From Vagococcus bubulae (lineage in GTDB: Bacteria; Bacillota; Bacilli; Lactobacillales; Vagococcaceae), in assembly GCF_003950315.1 (NCBI RefSeq), contig NZ_NGJT01000009.1, positions 25,976 through 89,975 of the forward strand: a stretch of 64,000 nt of DNA, written 5' to 3'. The translations under genes and the position numbers were made by a program. The notes under the pieces are model-generated. The model was not told the origin of the DNA. It was given only the letters and a program-made list of their open reading frames with translations, and made no database searches. Within the stretch, counting starts at the first letter, position 1. The number at the start of each line of letters is the position of its first letter. Of this stretch, positions 17,953 through 27,891 are shown one piece after another.

Positions 17953-19797
17953 TTAAATACTTACCCCTGTTGAAAATTGACTGTTGTATAATTCAGCATA
18001 AAATCCTGCTTTTTCAAGTAATTGATTATGATTTCCTGTTTCAACAATATCTCCTTGATTCATTACAATAATATTGTCTGCATCACGAATGGTTGACAGT
18101 CTATGAGCCACAACAAAACTTGTGCGTCCTTCTAATAATTTATCCATTGCTTCTTGAATCAATATTTCAGTTCGAGTATCCACACTTGAAGTGGCTTCAT
18201 CTAAAATCAAAACATCTGGATTAACTAAAAAGGCACGAGCAATGGTAATTAATTGTCTTTGACCTTGAGAAATATTTGAAGCATCTTCATTTAAAACAGT
18301 ATTATATCCTTCAGGTAATCTTCGAACAAATTCATCAACTCTAGCTGCTTTTGCTGCACGAATGACATCTTCTTCACTGGCTTCCATATTTCCATAACGA
18401 ATGTTATCAAAAATCGAACCAGTGAACAGCCAAGTATCTTGTAAAACCATTGAGAAATGAGAACGTAGTTTTTCACGTTGAATATTTCTTGTGTCTTTGC
18501 CTTCATAAAGAATAGAACCACCTGAGACATCATAGAAGCGCTCTAACAAGTTAATAATAGTTGTTTTTCCAGCTCCTGTTGGGCCAACAATTGCCACTTT
18601 TTGTCCTTCAAAAACATCCAGATTAAAGTCTTTCATTAATAACTCACTATCATCGTATCCAAATGCCATATGTTGAAACGATACAACAGCATCTGTTGGA
18701 ACAATATTGGCTTCATCGACTACCTTATCACTCATCTCTGCCTCATCCAATACTTCAAAAATACGTTCCGCTGAAGCAATCGTTGATTGAATCGTGTTTA
18801 GTAAGTTAGCCATTTGACTAAGTGGTTGTGCAAATTGGTTCGTGTATTGCATAAATGCTTGCACATCCCCTAAAGGCATGTTTCCATTTGCAACTTGTAT
18901 CCCACCTAATACGGCGATAAACACATAACTAATATTTTTAACAAAGTTCATTAAAGGCATGATAATGGCTGAAATAAATTGTGATTTCCAACCAGATTCA
19001 TAAAGTTTTTCATTTTGAACTTCAAATACCTCAATATTATCTTTTTCGTGATTAAAACTTCTTACCACAGTATGTCCACTATAGCTTTCTTCTATTTGAT
19101 TGTTTAATAATCCCAAACTAGCTTGTTGTTTACCAAAATAACGTTGAGATTTTGGCGCAATAATCATGGTAATGATTAAACTAAGTGGAACAGTTAATGC
19201 TGCTACAATCGTTAATTTCCAACTAATTGTTAACATCATCCACAATACCCCAAAAAACATCAAAATACTGGTGACAAATTGTGTCAGTGTTTGTTGAAGC
19301 GTTGTTGCAATGTTATCCATATCGTTAATGGCACGTGACATGATATCTCCATTTGAATGAGTATCATAATAAGAAACAGGAACTCGTCCCATTTTTTCTT
19401 TAAATTCTTTTCTTAATTGATACACTGTTCGTTGAGAAATACGTGTCATAATAAACTGTTGCAGAAAACTAAAAATAGCAGAAGCAACATACATCGCTAG
19501 AACAATCATTAAAATACTAGCGATTTTATCAAAATCAATATCGATTTTCCCTACTTTTCCACCACTCATCATCGTTTGTTTGGCTTTCATTAATCCAGCA
19601 AAAATTTCAGTTGTTGCTTCCCCTAATATTTTAGGTGTACGGATTTGAAATATTGTTGAGGCGGTAGCCAACACAAACACTAATGCTATTAAATACCAAC
19701 GTTTTAACATATATGACATCAAACGCTTGGTTGTTTTCCAAAAATTCTTTGGTTTGGCTTTTTTGCCTTTTACTCCACCAGGTCCATGTTGTCTCAT
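17953..19797 (-). CDS. ABC multidrug exporter half-transporter, EfrB-like
   Basis: A 614-residue half-transporter: an N-terminal cytosolic stretch, six membrane helices (about 35-330), then an ATPase domain with Walker A GPTGAGKTT, Walker B VLILDEATSS with the catalytic glutamate, and the H-loop histidine in VAHRLST. The ABC signature is ISQGQ, not LSGGQ. This matches the catalytically competent partner in heterodimeric exporters such as EfrAB, LmrCD and BmrCD. Its ATG overlaps the upstream partner's stop (ATGA). Substrate choice is not visible. Confidence 0.9.
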   Translation of the reverse strand: MRQHGPGGVKGKKAKPKNFWKTTKRLMSYMLKRWYLIALVFVLATASTIFQIRTPKILGEATTEIFAGLMKAKQTMMSGGKVGKIDIDFDKIASILMIVLAMYVASAIFSFLQQFIMTRISQRTVYQLRKEFKEKMGRVPVSYYDTHSNGDIMSRAINDMDNIATTLQQTLTQFVTSILMFFGVLWMMLTISWKLTIVAALTVPLSLIITMIIAPKSQRYFGKQQASLGLLNNQIEESYSGHTVVRSFNHEKDNIEVFEVQNEKLYESGWKSQFISAIIMPLMNFVKNISYVFIAVLGGIQVANGNMPLGDVQAFMQYTNQFAQPLSQMANLLNTIQSTIASAERIFEVLDEAEMSDKVVDEANIVPTDAVVSFQHMAFGYDDSELLMKDFNLDVFEGQKVAIVGPTGAGKTTIINLLERFYDVSGGSILYEGKDTRNIQREKLRSHFSMVLQDTWLFTGSIFDNIRYGNMEASEEDVIRAAKAARVDEFVRRLPEGYNTVLNEDASNISQGQRQLITIARAFLVNPDVLILDEATSSVDTRTEILIQEAMDKLLEGRTSFVVAHRLSTIRDADNIIVMNQGDIVETGNHNQLLEKAGFYAELYNSQFSTGVSI

Positions 19798-21512
19798 GCT
19801 ATTTCCTCCTTACTCAATTGTGATGAAATGATTTCTTGATAAGTATTGTTTGTCGCTTTTAAGTGTTGATGATCCCCACGGCCTACCATTACACCATCAT
19901 CTAATACAAGAATGGTATCTGCATCCACTACTGTACTAATTCTCTGTGCGACAATCACGACTATTGATTCAGTAATGGATTCTTGTAATGCTTTTCTTAA
20001 AGCCGCATCTGTTTTGAAATCCAATGCTGAAAATGAATCATCAAAGACATAGACCGATGCTTTTTTAATCAATGCTCTAGCTATACATAACCGTTGTCTT
20101 TGACCTCCAGAAAAGTTTGTTCCACCTTGTTCTACTTTACTATCTAAGCCATCAGGTAATTCAGACACAAACTCTTTAGCTTGAGCAATTTCCAACGCTT
20201 CCCAAATTTCTTCATCAGTGGCGTTTTCTTTCCCATATTGCATATTTGTACGAATTGTTCCTGTAAATAGCACTGCTTTTTGTGGAACAAAGCTAACTTT
20301 TTCACGTAATTCATGCTGTAGCACATCTTTGATGTTGCATTCATCAACCACTATTTCTCCTTCTGTTGTATCAAAGAAACGAGGAATTAAATTAACGAGG
20401 GTGGATTTTCCAGAACCAGTCCCACCAATAATCGCAACTGTGTCACCTTTTTTAGCTGTAAAATCAATACCTGATAAAGCAGGTTTTTCAGCACCACTAT
20501 AACTATAGCTAACTTGTTTAAAAGCTAGTGAGCTATCTTGACTAAATTCTTTTGGTGCATCTGGATTTTTAATATCATCCTTCATATCTAATACTTCATT
20601 AATACGAACTGCTGAAGCTTGCGCACGAGGGACAAAAACAAAAATCATCGCCATCATGACAAAACTCATTAATATTTGCATGGCATACGTCATAAATGCC
20701 ATCATATTCCCCACTTCAAGTGTCCCATCAGCAATATTGTGGCCACCAAACCAAATAATTGAAACGTTTGTGACACTAATTATGAATGTAATCACAGGTA
20801 GTAGAAATGACATTAGCGTATTTACTTTAATAGCAGTGTTGGTATAATCCTTATTTGCCCCATCAAAACGATTTTCTTCAAAGCTCGTTTGATTAAACGC
20901 ACGGATAACACGAACACCAGTTAATCCTTCACGAAATACTAAATTAAGTCTATCGGTTTTTTCTTGTAAACTTTTAAATAATGGAATAGCAAAATACATT
21001 GTCACCCCAACAACCACAATAATTAGTGGGATAACGTATAAGAAAATTTTTGTTAACTCTCTATCTCGATAAAATGCTAAAACACTTGCTCCAATTAATG
21101 TGATTGGCGCATTAATCATAATTCTTAAAAACATTTGACTAACCATTTGAATTTGATTTACATCGTTGGTTGTTCTTGTAATGAGAGACGCTGTTCCAAT
21201 CTTATCGAATTCACGTTGCGAAGAATACTCTACTTTTTCATAGATTTCAGAACGTAATTTTTTCCCTAATTTTTGTGCTTGTCTTGTCGCAATAAACGTA
21301 TTGGCAATGGATGCTAATATCCCGATAAATGAAATACCAATCATCACAAAACCAACTTGCCAAATATACGAAATGTCTCCTTTTGTTACACCATTATCAA
21401 TAATATTTGATGTTAATGTTGGTAAATATAAATCGCTCGTAATTTGAATAACCATAAATAAAATGGCACCTAATACGGCTGGTAGAGACATTCGCTTAAT
21501 AATTCTTAACAT
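19794..21512 (-). CDS. ABC multidrug exporter half-transporter with degenerate ATPase site, EfrA-like
   Basis: A 572-residue half-transporter with six membrane helices and an ATPase domain. Walker A (GGTGSGKST) and signature FSGGQ are canonical. The Walker B end is VFDDSFS with Asp in place of the catalytic Glu, and the switch histidine is Gln (VAQRIST). Together with ISQGQ in the partner this gives one degenerate and one canonical ATP site, the hallmark of asymmetric heterodimeric exporters. It is the second gene of a TetR operon, 12 nt after the regulator. Confidence 0.92.
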   Translation of the reverse strand: MLRIIKRMSLPAVLGAILFMVIQITSDLYLPTLTSNIIDNGVTKGDISYIWQVGFVMIGISFIGILASIANTFIATRQAQKLGKKLRSEIYEKVEYSSQREFDKIGTASLITRTTNDVNQIQMVSQMFLRIMINAPITLIGASVLAFYRDRELTKIFLYVIPLIIVVVGVTMYFAIPLFKSLQEKTDRLNLVFREGLTGVRVIRAFNQTSFEENRFDGANKDYTNTAIKVNTLMSFLLPVITFIISVTNVSIIWFGGHNIADGTLEVGNMMAFMTYAMQILMSFVMMAMIFVFVPRAQASAVRINEVLDMKDDIKNPDAPKEFSQDSSLAFKQVSYSYSGAEKPALSGIDFTAKKGDTVAIIGGTGSGKSTLVNLIPRFFDTTEGEIVVDECNIKDVLQHELREKVSFVPQKAVLFTGTIRTNMQYGKENATDEEIWEALEIAQAKEFVSELPDGLDSKVEQGGTNFSGGQRQRLCIARALIKKASVYVFDDSFSALDFKTDAALRKALQESITESIVVIVAQRISTVVDADTILVLDDGVMVGRGDHQHLKATNNTYQEIISSQLSKEEIA

Positions 21513-21524
21513 GTATCTATCCTC

Positions 21525-22193
21525 CTAGTTATCTTTCATTACCCCGTAGGCAATCCAATTCAATTTCATATTAAATTCTGTTTTAACTCTTTCAATATCG
21601 ACTTCTTTACCCATCTGTTCTGAGCGATAAGCCTCATTGATAGAAGCATGCATTGTATTAAACAATAAACGAAGTAACACTTTTAATTCTTTAACATTTG
21701 AAATAGTCAAAGAAGAGTAATCAATCGTATTAATTAATTGTTCATACTGATGATAGCGTTGTTTTTTTCGACCCTTTAAATGCTGTGCTGCTCTTCTTTC
21801 AGCGTCTAATCCATCAAATATTTCACTAGAGCGCTTGTAATCCATATACATAAAAATATTTTTTAATAGTTTAGCATGTTGACTTTTTAATACTAAATGA
21901 ATAAAGTAATCAAAAAATTCCTGCATGGTTAAAAATAAATTTCCTTTATTTTCTTGAAACAATTCCATAAATGTTGTTTCAGGTTCTTTCACCAACATAT
22001 CACAAATGTAGTAGAATACATCATCTTTATCTTCAAAGTATTGATAAAAACTCCCTCTAGGAATATCCGCATATTTCACGATATTAGCAATAGACGATTG
22101 ATGGATGGGAACAGAAGAAAATTCTTTTTCGCAAGCTTCAATAATTTTTTGTTGTTTCTCCTCTTCCAAGCGAAAAAAAGTGGGTCTTGGCAT
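21525..22193 (-). CDS. TetR-family regulator of the ABC exporter
   Basis: A 222-residue TetR-like protein. The N-terminal helix-turn-helix (about residues 10-60) includes VKYADIPRGSFYQYFEDKDDVFYYI, followed by a helical ligand domain. It is the first gene of the exporter operon, and two 15-bp palindromes lie just upstream of its start, so autorepression and control of efrAB-like genes are likely. AAGGAGG precedes the ATG. The ligand is unknown. Confidence 0.9.
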   Translation of the reverse strand: MPRPTFFRLEEEKQQKIIEACEKEFSSVPIHQSSIANIVKYADIPRGSFYQYFEDKDDVFYYICDMLVKEPETTFMELFQENKGNLFLTMQEFFDYFIHLVLKSQHAKLLKNIFMYMDYKRSSEIFDGLDAERRAAQHLKGRKKQRYHQYEQLINTIDYSSLTISNVKELKVLLRLLFNTMHASINEAYRSEQMGKEVDIERVKTEFNMKLNWIAYGVMKDN

Positions 22194-22216
22194 AGTTGTT
22201 ACCTCCTTACTTATTT

Positions 22217-22231
22217 ATGACATGTTGTCAT
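22217..22231. promoter_or_regulatory. TetR operator 1
   Basis: The palindrome ATGACATGTTGTCAT has 6-bp perfect arms and a 3-bp centre. It lies 24 bp from the TetR start codon. Confidence 0.75.
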
Positions 22232-22236
22232 TATAT

Positions 22237-22251
22237 ATGACACGGTGTCAT
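22237..22251. promoter_or_regulatory. TetR operator 2
   Basis: ATGACACGGTGTCAT has the same arms as operator 1 and is placed exactly 20 bp (two helical turns) from it, centre to centre. Both would bind the same face of the DNA. Confidence 0.75.
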
Positions 22252-22344
22252 AAATCAATTAGAAACCCTTAATAAATTCAAATTAGTTTATTTATCTTAA
22301 CAGGTCATTTATACTTTAATTATTGATTAGTAAAGGAGTTTCAC

Positions 22345-23334
22345 ATGACAAACGAATTATATGATATTACCATTATTGGTGGAGGGCCAGCAGGTATCTT
22401 TGCCTCTTTTTATGCAGGAATGCGTCAAGCCAAAACAAAAATTATTGAATCATTGCCTCAACTTGGTGGACAACTTAGTTTACTCTATCCTGAAAAACTG
22501 ATTTACGATGTTGCGGGATTTCCAAATATAAAAGCTCAACAATTAGTCGATCAATTAGTTGAGCAAATCAAACCATTTCATCACACGATTTGTTTAGATG
22601 AAGAAGTTTTAGATATAGAAAAAGAAGGTGACATCTTTAAACTCACAACAAAAAAAGAAACTCACTACTCGAAAACCATTATTATTGCTGCCGGTAATGG
22701 AGCATTTCAACCAAAACGTTTAACGACTGAAGGTCATGAATTCTTTGAGAGAAATGGACTACACTACTTTGTCACTGACATGGAACAATTTAGAGACAAA
22801 GACATCATGATTTGTGGCGGAGGAGATTCGGCAGTAGATTGGGCATTAATGCTTGAAAAAATCGCTAAGTCAGTTATTTTAGTTCATCGCCGTCCAACCT
22901 TTCGTGCACACGAACATAGCATGGAACTTTTAAAACAATCGAGCGTTTCCATTGAAACACCTTTCGTCATTCAAGAACTACATGAAACTGACGGGAAATT
23001 AAGTGATGTGACCTTATTTAATCCAAAAGAAGATCTTTCAAAAACATTTCATGTTTCTGATTTATTAGTTAATTATGGATTTTCTTCTTCTCTTGGCCCT
23101 ATTAAGCACTGGCCTATTGAACTAAAGCGACAATCTATTGTGACAGATTCCGCGACTCGTACATCCGTTGAGGGAATTTTTGCCATTGGAGACATCTCAA
23201 CCTATGATGGAAAAGTTGAATTAATTGCAACAGGATTTGGTGAAGCACCCATCGCTGTCAATCATGCAGTAAACCACATAAATCCTAAAGAACGTGTACA
23301 ACCTATGCATAGTACAAGTTTATTTGACCAATAA
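22345..23334 (+). CDS. Ferredoxin-NADP reductase, type 2 (TrxB-like)
   Basis: A 329-residue flavoprotein with the FAD motif IIGGGPAGIFA at the N-terminus, the NAD(P) motif ICGGGDSAVDWA (about residue 155) and the C-terminal GIFAIGDIS. The redox-active CxxC of thioredoxin reductase is absent at the NADP-domain position, which places it in the YumC-type ferredoxin/flavodoxin reductase group. Its electron acceptor is not encoded nearby. Confidence 0.9.
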   Translation: MTNELYDITIIGGGPAGIFASFYAGMRQAKTKIIESLPQLGGQLSLLYPEKLIYDVAGFPNIKAQQLVDQLVEQIKPFHHTICLDEEVLDIEKEGDIFKLTTKKETHYSKTIIIAAGNGAFQPKRLTTEGHEFFERNGLHYFVTDMEQFRDKDIMICGGGDSAVDWALMLEKIAKSVILVHRRPTFRAHEHSMELLKQSSVSIETPFVIQELHETDGKLSDVTLFNPKEDLSKTFHVSDLLVNYGFSSSLGPIKHWPIELKRQSIVTDSATRTSVEGIFAIGDISTYDGKVELIATGFGEAPIAVNHAVNHINPKERVQPMHSTSLFDQ

Positions 23335-23341
23335 CCATGAC

Positions 23342-23370
23342 TTGTTATAGTTGTTTTACTAGGTTATACT
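23342..23370 (+). promoter_or_regulatory. Promoter of pgpA
   Basis: TTGTTA (23342-23347) and TATACT (23365-23370) with 17-bp spacing lie 31 nt upstream of the pgpA start. Confidence 0.65.
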
Positions 23371-23401
23371 ATATAACAATATAAATTAAGAAGGTGTAAA
23401 G

Positions 23402-23908
23402 ATGACAATAAAAAAAGAGACATTAAAGAAAATGTCTAGACAATTATTATTAGATCGTGGTGTCACTATTAAAGACATTGCTGAATTGGTTTATTTTCTA
23501 CAAGAAAAATACGTGCAAGATTTAACCCTTGATATGTGTTTAGAAAATGTTGAAGCAGTTTTAAATAAGCGTGAAGTTCAAAATGCTATTTTGACTGGTA
23601 TTCAGTTGGATATTGCAGCTGAAAATCACCAAGTATTAGAACCATTACAAGAAATTCTTGAAACAGATGAGGGCTTATATGGTATAGATGAAATATTAGC
23701 TTTATCAATTGTTAATATTTATGGTTCAATTGGTTTCACTAACTATGGTTATATAGATAAAGTTAAACCAGGTATTTTAGAAAAATTAAATTCACATGAA
23801 GGCAATCAAGTTCATACCTTTTTAGATGACATCGTTGGGGCTATTGCTGCTGCCGCTGCTAGCCGCCTCGCTCATTCTGAACCTGATCGACTAAACGAAA
23901 ACCAGTGA
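23402..23908 (+). CDS. pgpA: Phosphatidylglycerophosphatase A family protein (YutG-like)
   Basis: A 168-residue soluble protein of the PgpA family in its Firmicutes form (LLLDRGVTIKDIAELVYFLQEKY..., C-terminal DDIVGAIAAAAASR). It is presumed to dephosphorylate phosphatidylglycerol phosphate or a related substrate. E. coli PgpA is membrane-bound, whereas this form has no clear membrane helix. It is convergent with the yutD/yutF cluster, to which it is usually linked in Firmicutes. Confidence 0.8.
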   Translation: MTIKKETLKKMSRQLLLDRGVTIKDIAELVYFLQEKYVQDLTLDMCLENVEAVLNKREVQNAILTGIQLDIAAENHQVLEPLQEILETDEGLYGIDEILALSIVNIYGSIGFTNYGYIDKVKPGILEKLNSHEGNQVHTFLDDIVGAIAAAAASRLAHSEPDRLNENQ

Positions 23909-23934
23909 TGCGTTATGCACCACTGGTTTTTTTT
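23900..23934 (+). terminator. Intrinsic terminator after pgpA
   Basis: The stem AACCAGTG with inner TGC/GCA and CACTGGTT is followed by a T run. It overlaps the pgpA and TIGR01906 3' ends. Confidence 0.85.
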
Positions 23935-24551
23935 AGTTCTCTTTTTCCTTTAATAAGTAATATCACTAAAAATAAAATAAATAAAACAAAAAATAAAGCA
24001 AAACAATGGAAAAAATACTCTTGAGGCAAGACTAAAATGATAGGATCTGTTTCTGGATAAAAAATCCAAGCATCGTTATTGAAAAAAACTTCATGAAATA
24101 AGACAAAGAATTGGTCGAACGCCACAATCATAAAAAAAGCTAACGCCCCTAAACCTATTAGGATTCCTTGTATCATCGTATTAAGCGTCCATACCATCTT
24201 ATGCTTAACTAAACGATATAAATACCACACACTTGGAACTAATGTTACCAATAGAATCGCATAGTTCAACTGAAATAATCGTTTCACTTCAACAAAATGA
24301 AATGCCCCTTCAGATGAAGTGGGAAAATCTTTCATTGACAGTATTTTTACCCAAAAGAAATTTAAATATCGCATCAAATCATCATAGTTAGATAAAATGG
24401 TTTGTTTACTATACTCTGTGTACTCTGTAATACCTAAATAATGAATATCAAACACATATAACCATCTAGCATTAATTGTCAACGTAATCGCTAAACTTAA
24501 TAAAAATAGAATTAAGACAACTCTATTTACTATCTCCTTTGATTTTACCAC
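23913..24551 (-). CDS. TIGR01906-family integral membrane protein
   Basis: A 212-residue protein with about four hydrophobic helices and a large external loop after the first one containing the family stretch YLNFFWVKILSMKDFPTSSEGAFHF (shown in two parts in the protein, residues about 58-85). TIGR01906/DUF1461 proteins are conserved in Lactobacillales with unknown function. The start is GTG, three bases after the yutF stop, so translation is probably coupled. Confidence 0.8.
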   Translation of the reverse strand: MVKSKEIVNRVVLILFLLSLAITLTINARWLYVFDIHYLGITEYTEYSKQTILSNYDDLMRYLNFFWVKILSMKDFPTSSEGAFHFVEVKRLFQLNYAILLVTLVPSVWYLYRLVKHKMVWTLNTMIQGILIGLGALAFFMIVAFDQFFVLFHEVFFNNDAWIFYPETDPIILVLPQEYFFHCFALFFVLFILFLVILLIKGKRELKKTSGA

Positions 24552-24554
24552 TAG

Positions 24555-25319
24555 CTATACCTGCCATTCATCTAAAGAATCAATGACCTTTGTAGGAGCA
24601 ATAGGAAGTGTTGCCACATCTTCTTTTTTTGTAAATCCTGTTAAGACTAATAATGTATCTATATCATTATCAATTCCTGCTCGGATATCTGTTTCGTAAT
24701 TATCGCCCACCATCATGACTTCATTCGCAGCTAAATTTAACCGGTTTAAAGCTTTTTCCATCATAATTGCTTCTGGTTTTCCAATGTAAGTTGCACTTTT
24801 TTGTGTCGCTGTCTCAATCGCTGCAATCAAACTTCCAGCTCCTGGCATCAGACCACGATGGGTTGGAATATTTTTGTCAGGGTTTGTCCCAATAAAATGT
24901 GCCCCTTTTTGAATAGCAAGTGTCGCAACTGCTAATTTTTCATAGGTTAATTCTGTATCAAGAGCCACAACCACATAATCAGGATGTTCTTCATCTAACA
25001 CAAATCCTGAAGAAAAGATGGCCTCTTTTAATCCTTCTTCACCAATCACATACACTCTTTTACCTAATTCCTTGTCATTCATATAATCAACTGTTGCTAA
25101 ACTCGCTGTGTATATCGTATCAGCAGAGACATCAATGTCAAAAGAGTCTTGCAATCTTTTTTTTACCACACTAGGCGTTTTAGTTGTATTGTTGGTTACA
25201 AATAAAAAAGGAATATTTTTTTCTTTTAGTCGATCAACAAATCGCTTACCAGCTTCAATTGGCTTATCTCCTAAATAAATCGTTCCATCTAAATCTATTA
25301 AATAGCCTTTATAAGTCAT
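24555..25319 (-). CDS. yutF: HAD-superfamily hydrolase, NagD/YutF subfamily (TIGR01457)
   Basis: A 254-residue class IIA HAD phosphatase: catalytic [10 protein letters not shown] at the N-terminus, [10 protein letters not shown] as motif II, a lysine in [12 protein letters not shown] and [10 protein letters not shown] as motif III/IV. The cap domain is inserted in the middle, as in NagD. It acts on a small phosphorylated metabolite that cannot be named from sequence. It sits in the yunD-yutD-yutF-TIGR01906 block. Confidence 0.9.
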   Translation of the reverse strand: MTYKGYLIDLDGTIYLGDKPIEAGKRFVDRLKEKNIPFLFVTNNTTKTPSVVKKRLQDSFDIDVSADTIYTASLATVDYMNDKELGKRVYVIGEEGLKEAIFSSGFVLDEEHPDYVVVALDTELTYEKLAVATLAIQKGAHFIGTNPDKNIPTHRGLMPGAGSLIAAIETATQKSATYIGKPEAIMMEKALNRLNLAANEVMMVGDNYETDIRAGIDNDIDTLLVLTGFTKKEDVATLPIAPTKVIDSLDEWQV

Positions 25320-25329
25320 TTTTTCTCTC

Positions 25330-25938
25330 CTAATCTTCTTTTTTCTTTATTTTAAAGTGCCGTTCTTTAGTACCTTCTTTACTTTTAGGTGGTTTATTAT
25401 TTTTTTTATTATTATTAGTCGATTGATTATTTCTTGATTGATTGTTTCCTTTAGGTTTTGGTTTTTTATTATTTTTAGCATCGTATTTTTTCTCGTTAAT
25501 GTGTGCTTGATTTTTGTTTTTAGATGGTTTAAAACTAGATGATCGACCTTTTCGTTTAAAATCACCAATTTGTTCAATGACAAAATAAGCACACCCAAAA
25601 TTACAAAATTCATATAAATAATCATTCAATGTATTAATTTTAGCATCTAGCGGCGCACTCTTAAAATCATCTTTAAAAAACCCACGTAATCTAAGTTGGT
25701 CATAACCCCAATCTCCAACAATATAGTCATATTTTGACAAAACATCATTATATCGTTTAATTAGTGTTTCATAATCAAAGCCATCTCGATATTCTTTCAC
25801 CAATCGATACGTTCCATTAGCTAACGGAAAAGAGTCTGGATTGTAATTTTCTAACATCTCCAAAAGAACTTCATCTACTTCTTCTGGCTGAACGTCGATT
25901 TCTTCTATTTCTTCTATTTTTTTATTTTTTTTCGACAT
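25330..25938 (-). CDS. yutD: YutD-family protein (DUF1027) with basic low-complexity tail
   Basis: A 202-residue protein. Residues about 40-130 are the DUF1027/YutD domain ([23 protein letters not shown], ...[35 protein letters not shown]). The last 65 residues are an Asn/Lys-rich disordered tail. Function is unknown, but the gene is tightly conserved next to yutF and yunD in Firmicutes. The tail suggests nucleic acid or membrane contact, which is an inference. Confidence 0.85.
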   Translation of the reverse strand: MSKKNKKIEEIEEIDVQPEEVDEVLLEMLENYNPDSFPLANGTYRLVKEYRDGFDYETLIKRYNDVLSKYDYIVGDWGYDQLRLRGFFKDDFKSAPLDAKINTLNDYLYEFCNFGCAYFVIEQIGDFKRKGRSSSFKPSKNKNQAHINEKKYDAKNNKKPKPKGNNQSRNNQSTNNNKKNNKPPKSKEGTKERHFKIKKKED

Positions 25939-25957
25939 AATTTTTTACCTCTATCTT

Positions 25958-27325
25958 TTAATCGTCATTTTGTTTATTTAAATACATTGCCACACTATTT
26001 CTTAAAAAACTAGGTCCTAATATCTCTATCTTCCCTGCTATTTCTATAGTCGGGAAAAATGGTACAAAAGCTAAATGATCAACTGTCACAAAGCTATAAT
26101 ATTTATCCATCTCAATTGGTTTTCCTAGCCAAAAACCCTCATGTGTTTCTTCATTATAATTAAAGCCATCATACCATACTTCACCAAAATATTTCCCTCT
26201 AAATTTCATGCCAACAATTGGAAACTTACGTAAAAAGTCACGATTTTTCACAACCTCTTTAGCCAGTCTGATTAGGTCTTTTCCCTGCAGTGTTACTTTT
26301 ATTAAATTCATTGGGTGAGGTAAGCAATCATGTAAATCTTTTTCAGTAATCTCACCTGGCCCTAAATCAGTTAAGAATAATCCTGAATTAACTATTGCCA
26401 CATCACAACCACTACTTTCTTTCATGGCACTTAATGTTGTTGTAATCAAATAATCTGTTTTGTTTAATTTACTGGTTACGTTAGCCACATGTCTACCCTC
26501 TAATAACTTGTCTCCTTGATTTTTATAGCTAGTAATTTCATTTATATCAGCAATATCTTGTGATAACAACTTTATATCAATCGTTTTCGCTGTTTTTTTT
26601 ATGATTTTTTTATTAAGACATTCAAGTGATACATCTCCTACATATTCACCAAATTTACCTGCAGCACATAATAATACACCGTTTTCGATTAATCCTGTCG
26701 GTAATAAGTGATGTGTGTGTGAGCCTAAAATAATGTCAATTTGTGGGTAAAGATTAGCCATCTTTTTATCATCATTAATACCTAAATGAGATAATAAAAT
26801 AATCGCATCCGTTTTTTCCGAAAGCTCATCAATCATTTGTTTGGCTGCTACAAATGGATCAATAACGTGCCACCCGAACGGATCATAACTTAATGCCATT
26901 GGTGCGGTTAATCCAAATACACCTATTTTCATCTGATGCGTTGTTTCTATCATCGTATATGGTTTTGCCCAAGTTGGATAATCGTTGGTTGATTTATCCT
27001 TTAAATTACTTAAGACTACCGGAAAATTTGCTTGTTCATATAAATGATTTAGTACAGGTTGGCTATTAGTAATTCCCTCATTATTTCCAATCGTTACAGC
27101 ATCATAATGAACTTGATTCATCAAGGTAACATTTGCTGTGCCATCTGTTGCTTCGGTTAGAGGATGCACTCTATCCAGAAAATCTCCCACATCAAATCTA
27201 AAAACATTATTGCCTTGATTTTCATATTTTTTTGTCTCTTCATTTAGCCAACGCCTAATTTTAGGCCATTTCTCTATATGTGAATGTATATCATTTGTAT
27301 GTAGTAAGTGAATGGTTTCTTTCAT
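25958..27325 (-). CDS. yunD: Metallophosphatase/5'-nucleotidase family protein, YunD-like
   Basis: A 455-residue protein with a calcineurin-like phosphatase domain (LLHTNDIHSHIEKW at the N-terminus, DVGDF, GNNEG, LLSHLG, GSHTHH) and a C-terminal 5'-nucleotidase substrate domain (about 290-440). No signal peptide is present, unlike secreted UshA-type enzymes, so it acts in the cytoplasm. It is the first gene of the yunD-yutD-yutF-TIGR01906 minus-strand operon. Confidence 0.9.
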   Translation of the reverse strand: MKETIHLLHTNDIHSHIEKWPKIRRWLNEETKKYENQGNNVFRFDVGDFLDRVHPLTEATDGTANVTLMNQVHYDAVTIGNNEGITNSQPVLNHLYEQANFPVVLSNLKDKSTNDYPTWAKPYTMIETTHQMKIGVFGLTAPMALSYDPFGWHVIDPFVAAKQMIDELSEKTDAIILLSHLGINDDKKMANLYPQIDIILGSHTHHLLPTGLIENGVLLCAAGKFGEYVGDVSLECLNKKIIKKTAKTIDIKLLSQDIADINEITSYKNQGDKLLEGRHVANVTSKLNKTDYLITTTLSAMKESSGCDVAIVNSGLFLTDLGPGEITEKDLHDCLPHPMNLIKVTLQGKDLIRLAKEVVKNRDFLRKFPIVGMKFRGKYFGEVWYDGFNYNEETHEGFWLGKPIEMDKYYSFVTVDHLAFVPFFPTIEIAGKIEILGPSFLRNSVAMYLNKQNDD

Positions 27326-27407
27326 GATTAACGTCCCTTCTCATATCTTTTATACTATCATATCTCATTAAAATTGGGTATTATGATAAACAAAGGAGTC
27401 GATTCCA

Positions 27408-27881
27408 TTGACCTATAACATTAACCATCTTTTTTTAGATATCGAACAAACAGACCAAAAGATATCTCATATTCATTTTATTGATCCCTTGGATGTAATC
27501 AATACCACTAAACCGACTGATTCGACGATTAGCCAATGTTTAAAGGAACTACAAGAATATTTATCACATCAAAGAGAACAATTTACTGTACCACTAGACT
27601 TAAGTATAGGAACATCTTTTCAACAAAACGTTTGGCGTGCCTTGTTGGATATCCCTTATGGTCAAACATGTAGCTACAAAGATATCGCCAGAAAAATAAA
27701 TCAACCAAAAGCCTATCAAGCTGTCGGACAAGCTTGTAAAAAAAATCCTATCCCGATAATCATTCCCTGTCACCGAGTCATCAGTCAATCTGGTCAACTA
27801 ACAGGATACTTTGGGACATCTGAATTTGGCTTAAGGATTAAACAATCGCTTATTACATTAGAAAAAGGAAATCACGAATGA
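27408..27881 (+). CDS. ogt: Methylated-DNA--protein-cysteine methyltransferase (Ogt/MGMT)
   Basis: A 157-residue suicide repair protein. The C-terminal domain shows FQQNVWRALLDIPYGQTCSYKDIA, the active-site PCHRVISQSG (Cys about 125) and GYFGTSEFGLRIKQSLI. It transfers alkyl groups from O6-alkylguanine to itself. The start is TTG, preceded by AAAGGAGT. A short terminator hairpin overlaps the end. Confidence 0.93.
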   Translation: MTYNINHLFLDIEQTDQKISHIHFIDPLDVINTTKPTDSTISQCLKELQEYLSHQREQFTVPLDLSIGTSFQQNVWRALLDIPYGQTCSYKDIARKINQPKAYQAVGQACKKNPIPIIIPCHRVISQSGQLTGYFGTSEFGLRIKQSLITLEKGNHE

Positions 27882-27890
27882 TTTCCTTTT
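27864..27890 (+). terminator. Intrinsic terminator after ogt
   Basis: The stem AAAGGAAATCA / TGATTTCCTTTT with a 3-nt loop overlaps the end of ogt. Confidence 0.75.
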
Positions 27891-27891
27891 G

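Noticed and set aside
20218..20502. Antisense frame inside the EfrA-like gene
   Set aside because: It is complementary to the ATPase domain, without a Shine-Dalgarno or family likeness.
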